Source of the DNA: Melastoma dodecandrum
Lineage: Eukaryota > Streptophyta > Magnoliopsida > Myrtales > Melastomataceae
Direction of reading: 5' to 3'
DNA length: 64,000 nucleotides
NCBI GenBank assembly: GCA_029817715.1
Contig: JARUPY010000539.1
Location: 5,617,501 to 5,681,500, forward strand
Program-made: the position numbers and the translations under genes
Notes under the pieces: model-generated
Told to the model about the DNA's origin: nothing
Seen by the model: only the letters and a program-made list of their open reading frames with translations
Databases searched by the model: none
Shown here: piece after piece, positions 23,093 to 35,682 of the stretch
Numbering within the stretch: position 1 is the first letter of the stretch
Layout of the letters: each line of letters opens with the position of its first letter

Positions 23093-24370
23093 AGCTCTTG
23101 TTTGTGCCTCCACTGGTGTAGACGGGCAATTCCTTTTTTCTATAAAACTGCAAAATTTTAGCTCCCTCCAAGGGTTCAGTCATGGAGAATTGCTGAGGAA
23201 TTGGTGTTTCTTGTCGAAAGGCACCCGGGAAGCACTCCTCTTCTTCTTGCGGCCAGGGGAGGGTCTCTCAATTGCGTACGCGAGCTACTGGCATGGGGTG
23301 AAGACAGGCTACAGAGAGATGCATCCGGATACATCCGCTCAATATATTTCTGCCGCAAATTCTTCTAAAACATCGGCTATAGAATTACCATACTGATTGA
23401 TCATTATGATTTGTATATGTACGTAGGCGAATTTCCCATTTAGTTGCTTTGAAGTACAAGCACGGGGCATGTGCTGCCTTGCTGAACCCTGCAGCGGCAG
23501 AGCCTTTGGTTTGGCCGTCGCCTTTGAAATTCATCAATGACCTTAATCAAGAAGCAAAATTGCTGCTGGAGCGAGCCTTCACAGAGGCAAACAAGGAAAG
23601 GGAGAGCATCCTAAAAGGGACGGGTTTCTTGCTACCATATGCCGAAGCACCATCGCTCACCTGTCGGTGGTCGAGATCCGAAACAAGGACGAAGCTGATA
23701 ACGATGTTTGGGGACATCAGCCCTTCGATATCCCGAAAGTTGAGGAAGTCGAGGAACTTCTGCTACAGCGAGGAAGTAGTAGTACTAGTAGTGAATAGTG
23801 ATAGCATCAAGGGCTTGTCGGCCTTGGGGAAGATCAGTGGTCGGGGGTCTGGAAGGATTGCCGCCGACACCGAGTGCTGACAATAAGCCTTAACGCGTTG
23901 TGCTAGTCGGTCCGAAGATGGTAAATTTGGTTTGTTCATATAATTAATTGCTTTCGCTTGCTTGTCTAGTCTTTCCAGAGTTATTGGAATTTATTATGTT
24001 TTTCGATTCATTTTATTTTGACGTAATGGAAAATTCTTGGGATATGTGGATATGAGAAAAACTCGAGTGGAATAAATTACTTTTTACTAGGGGTGTGCAG
24101 GTTCCGGGTGGGTAGGTTCCGGCGTGGAATCTGGAACTTACCTTGTAATGGCCGGTTACTTATTTTTAGAACCTAGAACCTACCTTATGGCTTAAAAAAT
24201 CACCCAAGAACCAATCCGCTGGTTCTGATACTGGTTCCGATTCTTGAAAAAGCAAGAACCTAGAAACCCCTAGCCAATGCCCATAACGATTCTTATCAAA
24301 AGAACGGAACCGGGTTGGGTAAAGTAATTGCCCCAAAAAGTACGTAGGGTGGTGACATGAGAAAACATTT

Positions 24371-24455
24371 TCCCACCCATCCGTGTCCTTGTTTGATTTT
24401 TCCCACACATCCGTGTCCTTGTTTGATTTTTCCCACCCATCCGTGTTCTTGCCAG
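24371..24455. repeat. 30-bp unit repeated about 2.8 times
   Basis: Units begin TCCCACCCATCCGTGTCCTT at 24371, 24401 and 24431, head to tail, inside the hAT element. The cause is unknown; it is probably slippage. Confidence 0.85.
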
Positions 24456-24973
24456 GAACCACCGGCTCAATCCTTTCCAAATCAAGATTACAGCATCAAC
24501 TTCAAGGACATCTGCCTCGTTGAACTCTGCCGGCATTTCTCACCGGCAAAACACGAAGCAAAAAAGGCAGGCGTCGTCCAAACATTAGACCCCATTTGCA
24601 GTCTCTCCGCAAATTCAACAAGCAAGGAAGCTTTTTGTTCATACCTTTATGGGATGGTTGCAGGGGATCGGTTTCGGAACTGAATTCTTCCATTGGGGAT
24701 TTGATCCGTAAACAAAATGCGGCACCTTGCCTACTGGGTCACAATGGTGTTACAAGAGGGAGAGACGGGAAGTTGTGTTTGACTTCTCAACAGCAACAAA
24801 TAAAACAAAACGCCCCTCTCCGCATATCTTGTATACAAACTACACGGAGTTCACAACTGTTGCAGGGATTCAAACACCCACCCCATCACAACAGCATTAT
24901 TCACACAGCATATGTAATCGTGGAGGCCACACGATTTGCTTCCATTGGGCAGGGCCGTGTCCTTTTTTTTTAC

Positions 24974-25250
24974 CCGGTGAAGGCTCTCTCGGTTCTCTTC
25001 TGTTGGATGACGTAGTACTGCTCTGGCGTCAGCCTCTTCTTCAGCTTGTCGTCGTTAGGGATAGCGACCGGCCGAGACGACTCCGAGGATGCTGACGAGC
25101 CCATGGCGTGGACGGCGAACCCCAACGCCCGTACGCACGGCTCTTGACGACAAGAAGGGAGAGAAGGGCAGGCGAATGATAGGGTTGTTGTTGGGCAGCA
25201 GGGCGGACTTGGTCAGAAACAGGGCATGGGACGAGGCCAGAGACCAACAA
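24974..25250 (-). pseudogene. Captured first exon of a chloroplast methionine sulfoxide reductase B (MSRB1-like)
   Basis: On -, the sequence reads KLKKRLTPEQYYVIQQKRTE, then RAFTG, ending at a plausible donor G|GTAAAA (24974/24973). This is the start of plant MSRB1 just before EYWN. Upstream in shifted frames is Ser/Arg-rich sequence with LLPNNNPIIRLPFSPFL, like a transit peptide. The catalytic MSRB exons do not follow; the sequence past the donor looks like intron. It lies wholly inside the hAT element, so it is a captured piece. Confidence 0.6.
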
Positions 25251-25538
25251 AATTTAGGTCACCAAGAGGGGAGAACCGGAACCGGGTTGGCTAAAGTAAA
25301 ATTTAGGAACGGGTTTGGTAAAATTTAGGAACCTAGAACTTGGGTAAAATTTAGGTCAGGTTCCAGGTTCTCCGGGTTGGTTCCGAGGGGAGAACCTAGA
25401 ACCGTACTTGATACCGCCGGTTTTTAAAAATTTAGAACCTAAAACCTACCCGATCTATTCGAGATCCTGTACTGACACCGACCCTATGGTACCGGTTCCC
25501 AGTTTTACCCGGAACATATGCTCACCCATACTTTTTAC

Positions 25539-26729
25539 GATAATATCATAAATTATGCCCTAAATTTATGTTTTGTCAAAATCTTGTTTTACTATACGAT
25601 ATTATCACTATCTTTAGGGTTATAATTTTTTGTGGCAAATCTTGGATTTTATTGTGAGAAAACCAAACAATCCCTTAATATTGTCTAACATTTCTCCTAT
25701 AGTAGTTGAGTTCAAACCTCTTATTGCATCGTCTTGCAATCTACCTTACACGTAATAGTAACCCCACAATAGAGCTATTATCGGGCCTTCATCGATTCTT
25801 AACCGCATCAATAACTACAGTCCAACTTCAACTTCCAAGTTACTTAATTTAACCATTAAAATTCTATAATAAAAAACACATGAAATGTTTTAATATTATT
25901 ACTCTTTTTTTTTTTACTTTTTTAGTCAATAATTAAAATTTATAGATTAAGGCATGTTTGGATTTCTCATGGTAAAATTCAAGATTTGCAAAAATTAATA
26001 TAAAAACAAAAGTTAGTGACAAAATCTTTGACAAAATAAAAAGTTTCGTAATAGTTTTTGATATTATTGTATATTTTGCCTTAATGGACTTAGTTGAAGA
26101 AAATATAAGTTATTCAAAATCTCCAAATTCATCCTCGCTATCGCTATCTCAACTAACGTTGTTAAATAAAAATAAATAAATATTATTTTAGTAACTTTAT
26201 AAGACAATGCTGTCAGAATGAATTCAAATTTTTTAGTCTTTTGCCGAATTTCTATATTAAGTAACTTTAAAGTAGTTGGTTTATTACTAACTAATTTATA
26301 AATAATGCAGCTTATTGCCGTGTTTATTATAATTGTTCGTCTAGGCACGTAATACATCATTACTCTCTCTAATAATGTGTTTTCAGATGAGCAAACTCTC
26401 ATGCTCGTCACATTTTGCATCCATGAATCATTCCCTAGAAAAAAAAAACACACTCAAAACTCAACTACTGTGATTCACACACTTCTTAAGACACCCACAA
26501 TTTCATTTTCGATTTCATACGATAAAATGTGTACGTCTTCATTGGGGTGTTATTGAGCTAACATATTAATTAATTAATTACTAATAGAACAGAGGGAGTC
26601 TTTGACCAATCTCTCACTCACCTCCCTTGCCTAATCCTCTCCGTTTCCTTATAAGCCCAAAAAGAAAAGAACAAATAAATTATGCTTTATGTACACCCAG
26701 GAGGAGACGAGATGACGATGAAAATGAAC
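25539..26729. other. AT-rich intergenic; no gene seen
   Basis: Strongly AT-rich, with stops in all frames. The only longer frame (26064-26453, -) has no recognisable domain. A (TTAA)n run lies near 26562-26578. It includes the 3' flank of the PP2C gene. Confidence 0.55.
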
Positions 26730-29181
26730 TTATACACAAGACCTCCATATCCTTCCCTCTAATGAGATTATGATGATCGAGATGTCGTCGTGGTACCGCC
26801 TCCGGTCTCCTTGCGGGATTTCCAGCAGATCGTGGAACTCCATCCCTACACCAAGGTAGAAAGGGAACTAACTGCCTGGGGTCGGGAAAGCCGGCCAGAG
26901 AAGTAAAACTGCAAAAAGAGGTTTTAATGTGAGTTGCCGAAGCGTACCGGCCTTCTTTGCTGCACGAAACAACACCTCCTCGACCAGGTGCTGGGCTGGG
27001 TCTCCTTCGGGTTGCAGCTCGATGAAGAGTTCGACCTCCGACACAGCTTCCTCGTTCGTGAAGTACTGGTATAGCCCGTCGGAGGACAGGATTATGAACT
27101 TGTCCCTCGGCCCTAGCCTATGGTGGTAGAGAGACGGGGTGCAGGATATGTATGGCGACGAGCCTACGTAGTCTATCCGGAACATCTCGAGGAGCGCATT
27201 GTTCCACCTAGGCTGCATCGAATAATCCGTCGTAACCATATCATTAACAGTAATATCACTTGTTCTTACAGATTCCGGGACTAGGTCCCATAACAATGAC
27301 AGGAACAGCAGGAAGAAGAACACCATGAGGATAGCCATCAGTCACCTGTTTGAGAAATCCGGCTCCGAAAGCTCTGGTTACCTTCAACGACCCTTTCACG
27401 CGATCGTTTGAGATCGCAGAACTGTCATCGGGATGCTCCCCCTTGATTCTTTGAATCTCCTGCAAAATAGAGGCAACATCAACCCGTCAAACAAGATTAA
27501 ATAGAAAGACAATGAGTCGCCCTCTGCCGACAACTACCTCTTCGATGCTGGTGCTGTGATCGACGCTTAGCTGAAGCACGTTCAATCTGGACACCACATT
27601 CGGAGTGTCCCAGTCAGAAGCTTCGATGTCGTATAAAGTCTCTTCCTTTATCCTCTCCAGATCATGCTGGACCTTCCCAATCCTGTAATCAGGCTCAGCC
27701 TTCTGAGCAAGTACCGCCCGGCTATCCCCTACGTTCATCACATACACATCTTCTCCTTTCATGAGAAAGGCCAGCACGCAAGACCCCATCAACGCCAATT
27801 CAGGGTTCTCAAACACCATCACATCGGCGATTTGCAAGTAATCCTCCTCGGTCTTCTTGAGTGCACAGGAAAGGGCCTTGAGGACTTCGGAGTGGTTGAT
27901 TGCCTGTCCATCCGCTGATCCTGATTGATTCAGTTCCTCCTTTAGTGTATGATCGAGCTCTACTCTTTCCCTGTCCCACTCACATTTCCACCGCCGCTGG
28001 GTCTCCTCCCATTTCCTTGCTGCCCCCCTGGGCGTATTCCTCGGGATTCCATTTCTCTTCCTGTTTGATCGCCAGTCGGGATCAAACTCCTTGACAACAG
28101 TCGGGTAATACTCCTGCTCAAAAACTGAACTCCTTCTCACGCTGCAATTGCTCACCAAAGTCGACGGCTCTGCATCAGAACTATGGACATCCATCATCAC
28201 AGAACCGGAGTCTACTTCGCACGATCGGGACTTATCCACATCATATAACAACCCTCTCAGCTCCCTGTGGATTGATGTGTACAAATTTGACAACAGGTAA
28301 TCGGGGGCATCGGGACCGTTGAATCCATCATAAATCCCCACGAAGACCCAACCGTGCTCCTCCGATACCACGACATGAACCCGATCTTCCCCTGCCTTCC
28401 CCTGAGCCCACTGCACACCATCCACAACACTCACTTCGCTACTCAAATTCAAGCTCCCACCGTTTGTCGCAGCCGACTTCTCGTCCTTCCCCTTATTTTC
28501 AGCAGCACCACCTGACACCCAGTACTCGCCTTCCTTGGTCGCTTTTATGGGAGCAACGACCGAGTTCTGCCCGCCATATATGGTCTTCGAAATTGCCTTC
28601 CTAATACCCTTCATCAAGGACCTTTTCCTGGCCCGACGCCAGGAAGGGAAACCTACACGGTGCGAGAAGCTCCGCTTGAGCTTACCAACCGACCCCCCTC
28701 CGTTCTCGAGAGGCCCGGAAAATAGCCCCCGATCCAAGGGCCCCGAAAGGAAGCCCCTCTGGAGAGGTCCCGACAGGAATCCCCTGTCGAGGGGACCAGA
28801 ACCAGGAACCCTATCCATTCCGCCGGACGACAAGGGACCCGAATCCAGCATCCCTCTAGGAATGGGCTGGAGAGGGATGGAGGAGAAGGAAGTAGAGGAC
28901 TCAAAAGTAGACGACTTATCGACACACCCATAGGAGTAGAGATCGAGCAGAGAAGTGGAGGGCGGTGTAGAGGTGTTGGCGCTGACGGAGGCGCCGGAGA
29001 TTGCCCAGGAGGGGGAGGGGGTGGGGGGATCCTCGGAGAGGGAGTCGGGACGAACGTAGCAGAAGGAGTGACCGAGGCCCTCATCGAGGGGGTCCACCGA
29101 CAAATCAGGGGGGAGGAAGGGTGAGGAGGAGCCGCCGCCGCCGGAGAAGCAGAAGGTGAGCTTAGCAGGGGAGTTGCCCAT
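26730..29181 (-). CDS. POLTERGEIST/PLL-type protein phosphatase 2C (4 exons)
   Basis: The exons on - are 29181-27538, 27459-27346, 27212-26948 and 26845-26730. All are GT/AG with consistent phases, giving 712 residues. The N-terminus MGNSPAK fits N-myristoylation, which places POL/PLL proteins at the plasma membrane. Residues about 125-160 repeat the POL-family motif (D/Q)RGFLSGPL four times. The catalytic PP2C domain starts near residue 230: [17 protein letters not shown] (metal-binding DG), [70 protein letters not shown] and [13 protein letters not shown] (last metal-binding Asp pair). The metal-binding Asp residues I can see are present. Known family role: stem-cell maintenance and asymmetric division downstream of CLV/CLE signalling. 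Which PLL this is cannot be decided here. Confidence 0.93.
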
Positions 29182-32171
29182 GGGGAAAAAACCGGGGTGT
29201 GGAGGAGAGAATAATATTAAGAGGTGAACGTGAGCAACAACAACATTTGGGGAAAGGGGGATTTGGAGGCGATGAAGTTGGGAGACACGTAGAAAGGAGG
29301 TAAGTCTAGTGGGAGTGAGGCGTTGACCTTTTTGAACTTTAAAACACTTGTTTTGAGTTTGTTCGGTGGGTTTTCACTTCAATCTCTTCCCCTTTTACTG
29401 TTCGTTGACTGTCCGCTTTCCTGTCTTTCTAATTTTCCTTTATTTTTTATTTTATTTTTTTTTTGTGATAGAAAAATTGGTCTTCTTTTCTCTTGGGGAG
29501 GATGCAGCAGGGCTTGGCTCCATCATTTTTGCCTTTCTCAGACTACTCACGGACAGACATCGCTGAAATACCGTTATGGAACACATTACCGGTCGATCGT
29601 GACTCATTTTCTAATTGTTAACGAAATTTCTTGCAGATATATTTGAACTATTAGACATTGGGTTATGTTTAAAAAAAGTTCCTATAAAAGTTCTAATATG
29701 AAATTTCTTGCAATAGAGTTATAAGAGATGTTAGTACAAGAAGTTTGTTTAGGTTTTTAATACGATTTTTTTTTAATGATTTACGAAAGAAGATGAAAGT
29801 CTCGTTATTTGGTCGGACGCAAAATGAACAATCGATCGAAGGAAAAAGATGCCCCTGCCCTGCCACGTACCGTGCTGGATTTGAGAGGCTACCCTCCCGG
29901 ATGGTTTCCCATGGTAACGAAAGTCAGAACCCTCGTTCCGAAAGTACAGTCCGATACGAACTCCCTCTTCTTTCCTTTTCTTTTTCATTTTTATCCATTA
30001 CGAACTGTAGGTGTGGATGGATGTAGTCAAGATCATGATCCTTATCAACATACTCGGACTCGACGCGTTTTGAATGCCCCCCTCAAAATTCAACGTTATT
30101 AATCGAGTACCTGCGTTTGGAGGTCTTCCCTCTGATTTCTGGTCGGGGGTCACTAATCACCGAGAGCCTATCGGACTAATCATCCACCAAAGGAATAAAT
30201 GAAAAAATGGGTGGGGGGACACGTGGCGAAATGGGTATTCAAACTGACCCTTGAATAAAAGAATCGGAACAATGGGTAAACGGGGAGTTTTAGGTAGGGC
30301 TCTGACGTGATGGCGTTTTCCCACCGAATAATGTCGTGATGCGATGGATGTGTGTGCCACCCCCCCCGGCGCATGTGTATGTAGTATGTCTTAAAATATT
30401 TGCAATTAGCTAAATTCCCACTTACATCGCCCCCACACCCACCACGACGCCCATACAATAATTAGGAAGACATCGATTTCTTCTTTCTTCTTTTGGGATT
30501 TCTTGTAGGAATGACTTCATGTGTCTACAAGTAAAGTCTCTAATAATAATAATAATATGAGTATAGCATGTTCACGGGGTAACAAACAAGTCTGAATTGG
30601 TCAAAGGAACGATACCTTCTTATCCGGACACCATTTTCTTCCTCTTCCACCCGGTGAACTTTCCCCTACTTCCTTTTTTAACTACCCTCTGGGCTTGCAT
30701 ATCTTGTCCTGGCCTAACATTACACTCTGACAACATCATCGACCTGTTCTTGGTTTCCTAGCGAGCGAATGCCTCCACGTGTTGTTGTCGCACTTCTATT
30801 GTTAGCCCAAAATGAAAAAGGGCATCGTTAACAAAAAGGGGTGGGGGGAGGAATAGGAAAGTTCCGAGCGTCTTTCAGGAAGAAGATAAAGTAGTGATGG
30901 GGGAGACTTTTTTTTTTTTTACTCGGCACAATGGAAGAAGAGAATGTCAGCCACTCAGCAAACATGCAAAATTTCATCGAGTTTGACACCACAATCGCCA
31001 ATTCCCATCCACCCACTTAGTTTAAATTTGACGAAATTATCCAATCTCCAATCACAAAGCCTCCCTAAGCCATCATTTCCCCAGTTGAACCACCGAATTC
31101 TCCGTCCACACGAGGAAAAATAAGCTTTAACTAAATGGGTGGTGTGTGATTCGGGGTTTACTTTGACAAAAACTTTCTTGAAGGAGTAGAGCTGGCATTC
31201 CCAACTTGCATTGGTTTAAATACTACTAGGACATCCACGCCCTTAATGGAGGAAACAAGAGGAAATCCCAAAAGCATCTCACGAGATTTTCTTTTGAAGG
31301 GACGGATTAGGACAAATGGTAGTGGTTTGTTTCTATTACTAGTTCACATGTACGTATTGAGTTTTTTTTTTTCAAACAGCTTTGTAATAACTCTCTTTGA
31401 CCGAAAAAACTTTTAAAACTTTTTGGAAGTCGTCGAAATTTAATCTGTAAACGACATTTTGGAAATTTCCTAAAAGAAGAAAAAGAACAAGGTATTCCCA
31501 TTCCATTCCCCCCCAAGGCATATCCACCTTTCCCATTTTGACACCTACTTGGATGTCGCATTTGGCATTCATAATGGTACGAGTTACAGTTAATTACATC
31601 TATCCCGATAAATTTTTTAGCGAGATCGTTTTGCTTATTTCATTTAGATGGGCCGATTGGGATAGCCCATTGGGCCTATTTGGGGAGACGATAAACGGAG
31701 ATAAGGAATAACGGATAAGAAACGAAGCCCATTAAAGGTACGTGGGCTGAGATCCTTAGGCCTATTAAAAGGGAACAAGAGACGTTGTTGAGGTCGTCAA
31801 AATTTTAACCCGTCAATTACCCAAAAAAGAAAAAGAAAATTAACCCGTCACTAACCCTAAAGTGATCGGAGGAGGCGGCGTCGGCGGCAGCGGCTGGTGG
31901 AAGAGATGCGTCCTTCATTGTCGATATATGATCCGGATCCGTTCCCTTTTTCTTTCTTTTGTTGTTTGGATCTGATTTTTGGGGATCATATATAACATTC
32001 TTTCTCTCGATTTATCTCCCCAGTTTCTGGGTTCACTATTCGTAGCTTTAACCACCGGGGGGGACTTCTTCTTCAAGCACAAGAACCTTGGAAGGCATGA
32101 GGAGAACGCCTGATTATGCAAAAATCTCGACTCCCAACAAACACCGTATTACAAGTTTAAGGTTAGTCCAT
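29182..32171. other. Long intergenic region; no gene seen
   Basis: The PP2C promoter side (CT/GA-rich near 29182-29300) is followed by AT-rich sequence without recognisable ORFs or repeats with clear ends. There is an (ATA)n stretch near 30541-30557 and poly-T/poly-A runs. Nothing with protein-family resemblance was found. Confidence 0.5.
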
Positions 32172-34233
32172 CTACACTAAACAACCCAAGACCAACAACA
32201 ACCCTAACCACATGCACATGGGCCCCTTCTTCGACTCCCCCAAGACCCCATTCACCGTCTTCTGTTCCTGCAGCTTGACTGCCTGGCCGGCGTAAGGATA
32301 TGTGCAAGCCTGGTAACCTGTCGGGCGGAAGCACCCTCTGGTAAGAAGAAGTTGGTACTAAATGAAGGAATGTCATGTTACTGTCACGTACTTGGGTCGA
32401 CGGTGACGATTGTGCCGGTTTTGCCGAAATCGCAGTCATAGTCGTTGCGGCCAAAGGCCTGGTAATACGCATTCATCGCGTAGGCGGTGTGTGACCGCAG
32501 GGTGTTTGGCTCGAAGCACCTCCCATCCTTCTGTATGGCTCTGCAGTCTACCCTGCTGCATGAGTAGTCCAAATTCGACTGCAGTTGCTGGTCGGTGGCG
32601 GTGGGGGTTGGCACGCACCACTTCCTCACGCCGGTGGAGGGCGCTGCAGAGGACGCCGGTGCTGGGCTCGCGGACTGGGAAGACAAAAAACAAAAACATA
32701 ACCCGGATCAACGCTCAACTGAGGACGCCGTGAAAGGACGATTATGCCCCCATAGGAGTTCCGTCTAGCCAGGACGAAATCGTCATGGAATACAGCTCAC
32801 AGGACAAAGTGACACGTACTTCGATGCCAAATGTCGGGGAGCCAAACTCATGACACGCGCATTATTATCTTCCAGTAAAAATAATAATTCAACCTATGCA
32901 CGGCACGCCACCCCACCCCACCCCACCCCCCCCTACTTTATAATTTTGATTTTTCAAAACCAAGAGAAAAGGGGGAAGAGCTATTTAATGTGGTCCCCAA
33001 CTTTAGACATTCTAACAGTATCCGACGTTTGTTCCCGTGACCTATGTCGTCTTAACCGACCCAATGTTCTTTTACGTAACTACCCCCCGGGAGATCTTCA
33101 ATTTATTAGAGTTCATTGACTGGTTATTATTGTAATAATATGGCGTAGTAATAGCAAAAAAGTTAAAAGGGCATCCGCCGTCTCACCTGACCGTCCCTCG
33201 TAACCCCCACGTCGTAGACCGGCGTGAAATCCGGCCTAAACAATCCGAAGTTCCGCTCCGACGTAGACGGTTTCAGGTCCTCGTTGAACAGTGCGAACAA
33301 GTACGTCTCGAACTTCCTCCCCGGCATCAGCGGTGTCCCCTTGCCGGAGCTCACGTGCCTGATCAGGTTCCCGTTGTAACGCGCTGCGTTCTCAGGGTTC
33401 AGCTCGGGTCTGTCCTCGTCCCCCTGGCTCGGCCACCCCGTCTCCCCGACCGCGATCTTCACGTCGCCATATCCCAGCCGTTTCATTGCGGTGTACACGG
33501 CGTCCATCTGCGCGTCGAACATGTTGGTGTAGTTCACGCCAGTCGCGGCATCAAAGATGCCAGCGTTGGGCTTGAAGAGCGCGTAGTCGAGGGTCTTTGC
33601 GGTGTAGCCGAAGTAAGGGTAGGGGTTCACCATGAAGGCCGAGGCGGTGTCCCTGTGGAACTGGAGGATCGGGGCGAGGATCACCTTGTCGTAGCCACGC
33701 CGGAACCTCCCCGTGCTAGGTGGCTCGGATGCGGACAGGATCCCGAGGGAGTGCGGGGTCGTCACCTCGATGGAGGTGATGTTGGCAGCGACCAGTGCAG
33801 CCCGGATCGATTTCATGGCGGGAAGGGTCTTCGCGATTAGGGTTTTGTCAGAAGTCGCCATGACCTCATTGCCGACGGCGACGCGGTAGATCCGGGTGGA
33901 TGGATAGAACGGCAGGATCTGGGAGGAGACGAAGGATCTGGCCGCCGCTGGGTCCACGAGGGGGATGATATTGGAGTTGGGAACAGTGATCGTCACCAAG
34001 ATGTTGGTCCCGGCAAAGGCGCGGAGCATGTCGGGGTTGGCATCGAAGAGCTTAACACGGTCGATGGTGGTTTTGGAGGCGAGGAAGTTGGCGACGGCGG
34101 AGGGCTGGGGGAGGTTGTCGGCGAGCGCGCCATAGTTGACGCCGATGCTGTAGGCGTCTGCACAGTAGACGAAGCGTAGGAGGAGGAAGGCGGAGAGGGA
34201 GACGAAGGTCGGCAATCGTAGGGAGGAGGGCAT
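32172..34233 (-). CDS. Glucan endo-1,3-beta-glucosidase, GH17 with C-terminal X8 (CBM43) domain (3 exons)
   Basis: The exons on - are 34233-33187, 32674-32392 and 32335-32172; phases close, 497 residues. The start is MPSSLRLPTF because it gives a signal peptide (FVSLSAFLLLRFVYCADA). An upstream in-frame ATG at 34386 would add 51 residues ahead of it. Mature GH17 begins YSIGVNYGALADNLP. The proton donor is the Glu in YRVAVGNEVMA and the nucleophile the Glu in KIAVGETGWPSQGDE. After GH17, a Ser/Ala/Pro linker leads to the X8 domain (KWCVPTP, YSCSRVDCRAIQKDGRCFEP, AYAMNAYYQAFGR, CDFGKTGTI). The third exon (acceptor ACCAGAG|GG) completes X8 and ends in a short hydrophobic tail that may be a weak GPI signal. 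It acts on callose in the wall or apoplast. Exon 3 is the least certain part. Confidence 0.9.
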
Positions 34234-35682
34234 GTTTTGTTTTGGGGTTGGGTTGGGTTTATTACTCTGGAAATAAAGAGTACAAGTGTTGTGTTTGCTA
34301 TTGGGTTTTAAGGTGACAAAGTGGGACGTGGGAAGCGGAAGTGGGATGTCATCGTGGTCCTGAAAGCAAGCAAATCTCCCGGACAACTAAGGGCTCGTTT
34401 GGTTTTCCTTTACTTTCGAAAGTAAAAGTTTTTTTTTAAGTTTTATTTCTTGGTTTCTTAAAATAAGAAACGTGTTTGGTAAAACATTACAAAAAAATTA
34501 TCAATGAAAGTATTTTAAAAACTATTTTATATTATGAATATTTGTAAATATAATTATGACTCCGAAAAGTAATAGCTCGGACCCTTTGTTTCACTATTGA
34601 TCTACCAAAATCGCTTGGACGTTTTATTTATTTATACTATAAATGGAAAAACCCGTAAATTTTATATTTTTTCCTTTGATTGAAATTAATAAAAATTAAT
34701 TTTTATCGTGCACCCGATGAGAAGATAGAAGTGAGGGATAAGAGATGAAGTGAAAAAAAATTAAATATACAGGATGCGGAAAGAATACAGTGAAGTAAAA
34801 AAAAAGGGTCGCCAAACGAAAGGTTAAAAATATTGACATTTTTTATTAAATTTTAGGATAAAAAACAGAGAAAACGATTTCAAACCGGTTTTCAGAAGTT
34901 GAATTTGGAAAATATTTTCATAGTTTTCATTTTTAGTTTTTCCTTTTTTTAAAAACCAAACAATAAGAAACAGAAAATTAAAAACTGAAAAAGTTTAATG
35001 CAACCAAACAGCCACTAATGTTTGGTTTTCCTCCCATGATTCCAGTTAATAACGCCTCCTTTACCTTTGTGAAGAGTACTTTGCCAATTCGGAGCGAGTG
35101 TGTATGTAGTCCACCGTCGCTGTGTAAAGAAGGGTAAAGAGAAAAAGGAAAAGGAAACACTTATGGGCCTACCGCCGGCCGGATGTTGTGAGCACAACCC
35201 CCATTTCACTTTGTCAAATCGACTGATCCAATCCAGAATTTGGTCGGCGTAAAAACGTCTCGTAAAACCATTACTCGAAATGGTGACGCGTGTCCCCCCC
35301 CCCCCCCCCCCTTCATGGCATAATGTGTGTTAGGACATAAAGGAGTTGAAGTTCAAATAGTAAATTTCCTTGCAATAAACAGACCTGGGCATTTGGGAGA
35401 ATTAAATGCTGTCGCTGTTTTTTCTCTCATCTTGTTCTTCCTACTTGTCTCGTGTCTTTTTGGTACACCTCTAGCCAAGCTTTGAAACGTCTTACATCCA
35501 TCTAGAAGTTCTCCCTCTTTTACATTCCTTGGTCCCAGCCGCCTCCCCTCTTCCTCTTGATCATCAAGGTTATCTTCTCTTCTTCTCCTTAGTGTTTCTT
35601 ACTTTTCCTTTCCCGCTGCTTGGATCTGGCCAATCTTACCTTCTTCAGGCAGTTGTAAGTCGTAGGGACTTGAGAAGAACAG
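34234..35682. other. Intergenic between divergent genes; no gene seen
   Basis: AT-rich and poly-A/T-rich (34400-35000), a poly-C run (about 35296-35311), then a CT-rich stretch (35400-35650) that is probably the promoter and leader of the kinase at 35683. Confidence 0.5.

Larger units (their letters stand above)
20691..23650 (+). pseudogene. XB3/XBAT-type ankyrin-repeat RING E3 ligase, split and truncated
   Basis: Exon pieces in order: about 20700-20850 (FGESEMVMSVLRDDPSL, SLLHVAAANGQIK), 20938-21000 (LLDRNMNTDLLNRHKQ), 21100-21171 (MHGRTSCVEKLLGAGTN in a shifted frame), 21272-21395 (HGRTCLHY, AYYGHSECLKAILSAA) and 21478-21565 (FVNIRDGKGATSLHLAAHQRRPECVHV). Then comes an insert of about 1.5 kb, after which the exon resumes at about 23091 (GALVCASTG). 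Later pieces are near 23220-23330 (frameshifted LAARGGSLNCVRELLAWG-like) and 23449-23640 (KYKHGACAALLNPAAAEPLV, LNQEAKLLLERAFTEANKER). Introns are kept, so it is not a retrocopy. The RING exon is absent. Frameshifts, the insert and the missing RING make it non-functional as a ligase. Confidence 0.8.
24088..25530. mobile_element. Non-autonomous hAT element carrying host-gene sequence
   Basis: The ends are TAGGGGTGTGCAGG... and, in reverse complement, TATGGGTGAGCATA..., both followed by TTCCGGGT. An 8-bp direct repeat CTTTTTAC flanks it at 24080-24087 and 25531-25538. Subterminal regions on both sides are packed with GGTTCC/GAACC and GAACCTAGAACCT motifs, as in hAT elements. There is no transposase. 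The interior holds an MSRB exon and a triple 30-bp repeat. Confidence 0.8.

Noticed and set aside
22254..23113. Two similar proteins on opposite strands (122 codons each)
   Set aside because: They are the same DNA seen twice, because the arms form an inverted repeat; the gag-like frame is the other one.
33355..33840. 161-codon + strand ORF
   Set aside because: Mirror of the GH17 exon; no domain of its own.
34234..34386. Upstream ATG of the GH17 gene (34386)
   Set aside because: It would put 51 hydrophilic residues before a clear signal peptide. The ATG at 34233 fits secretion.
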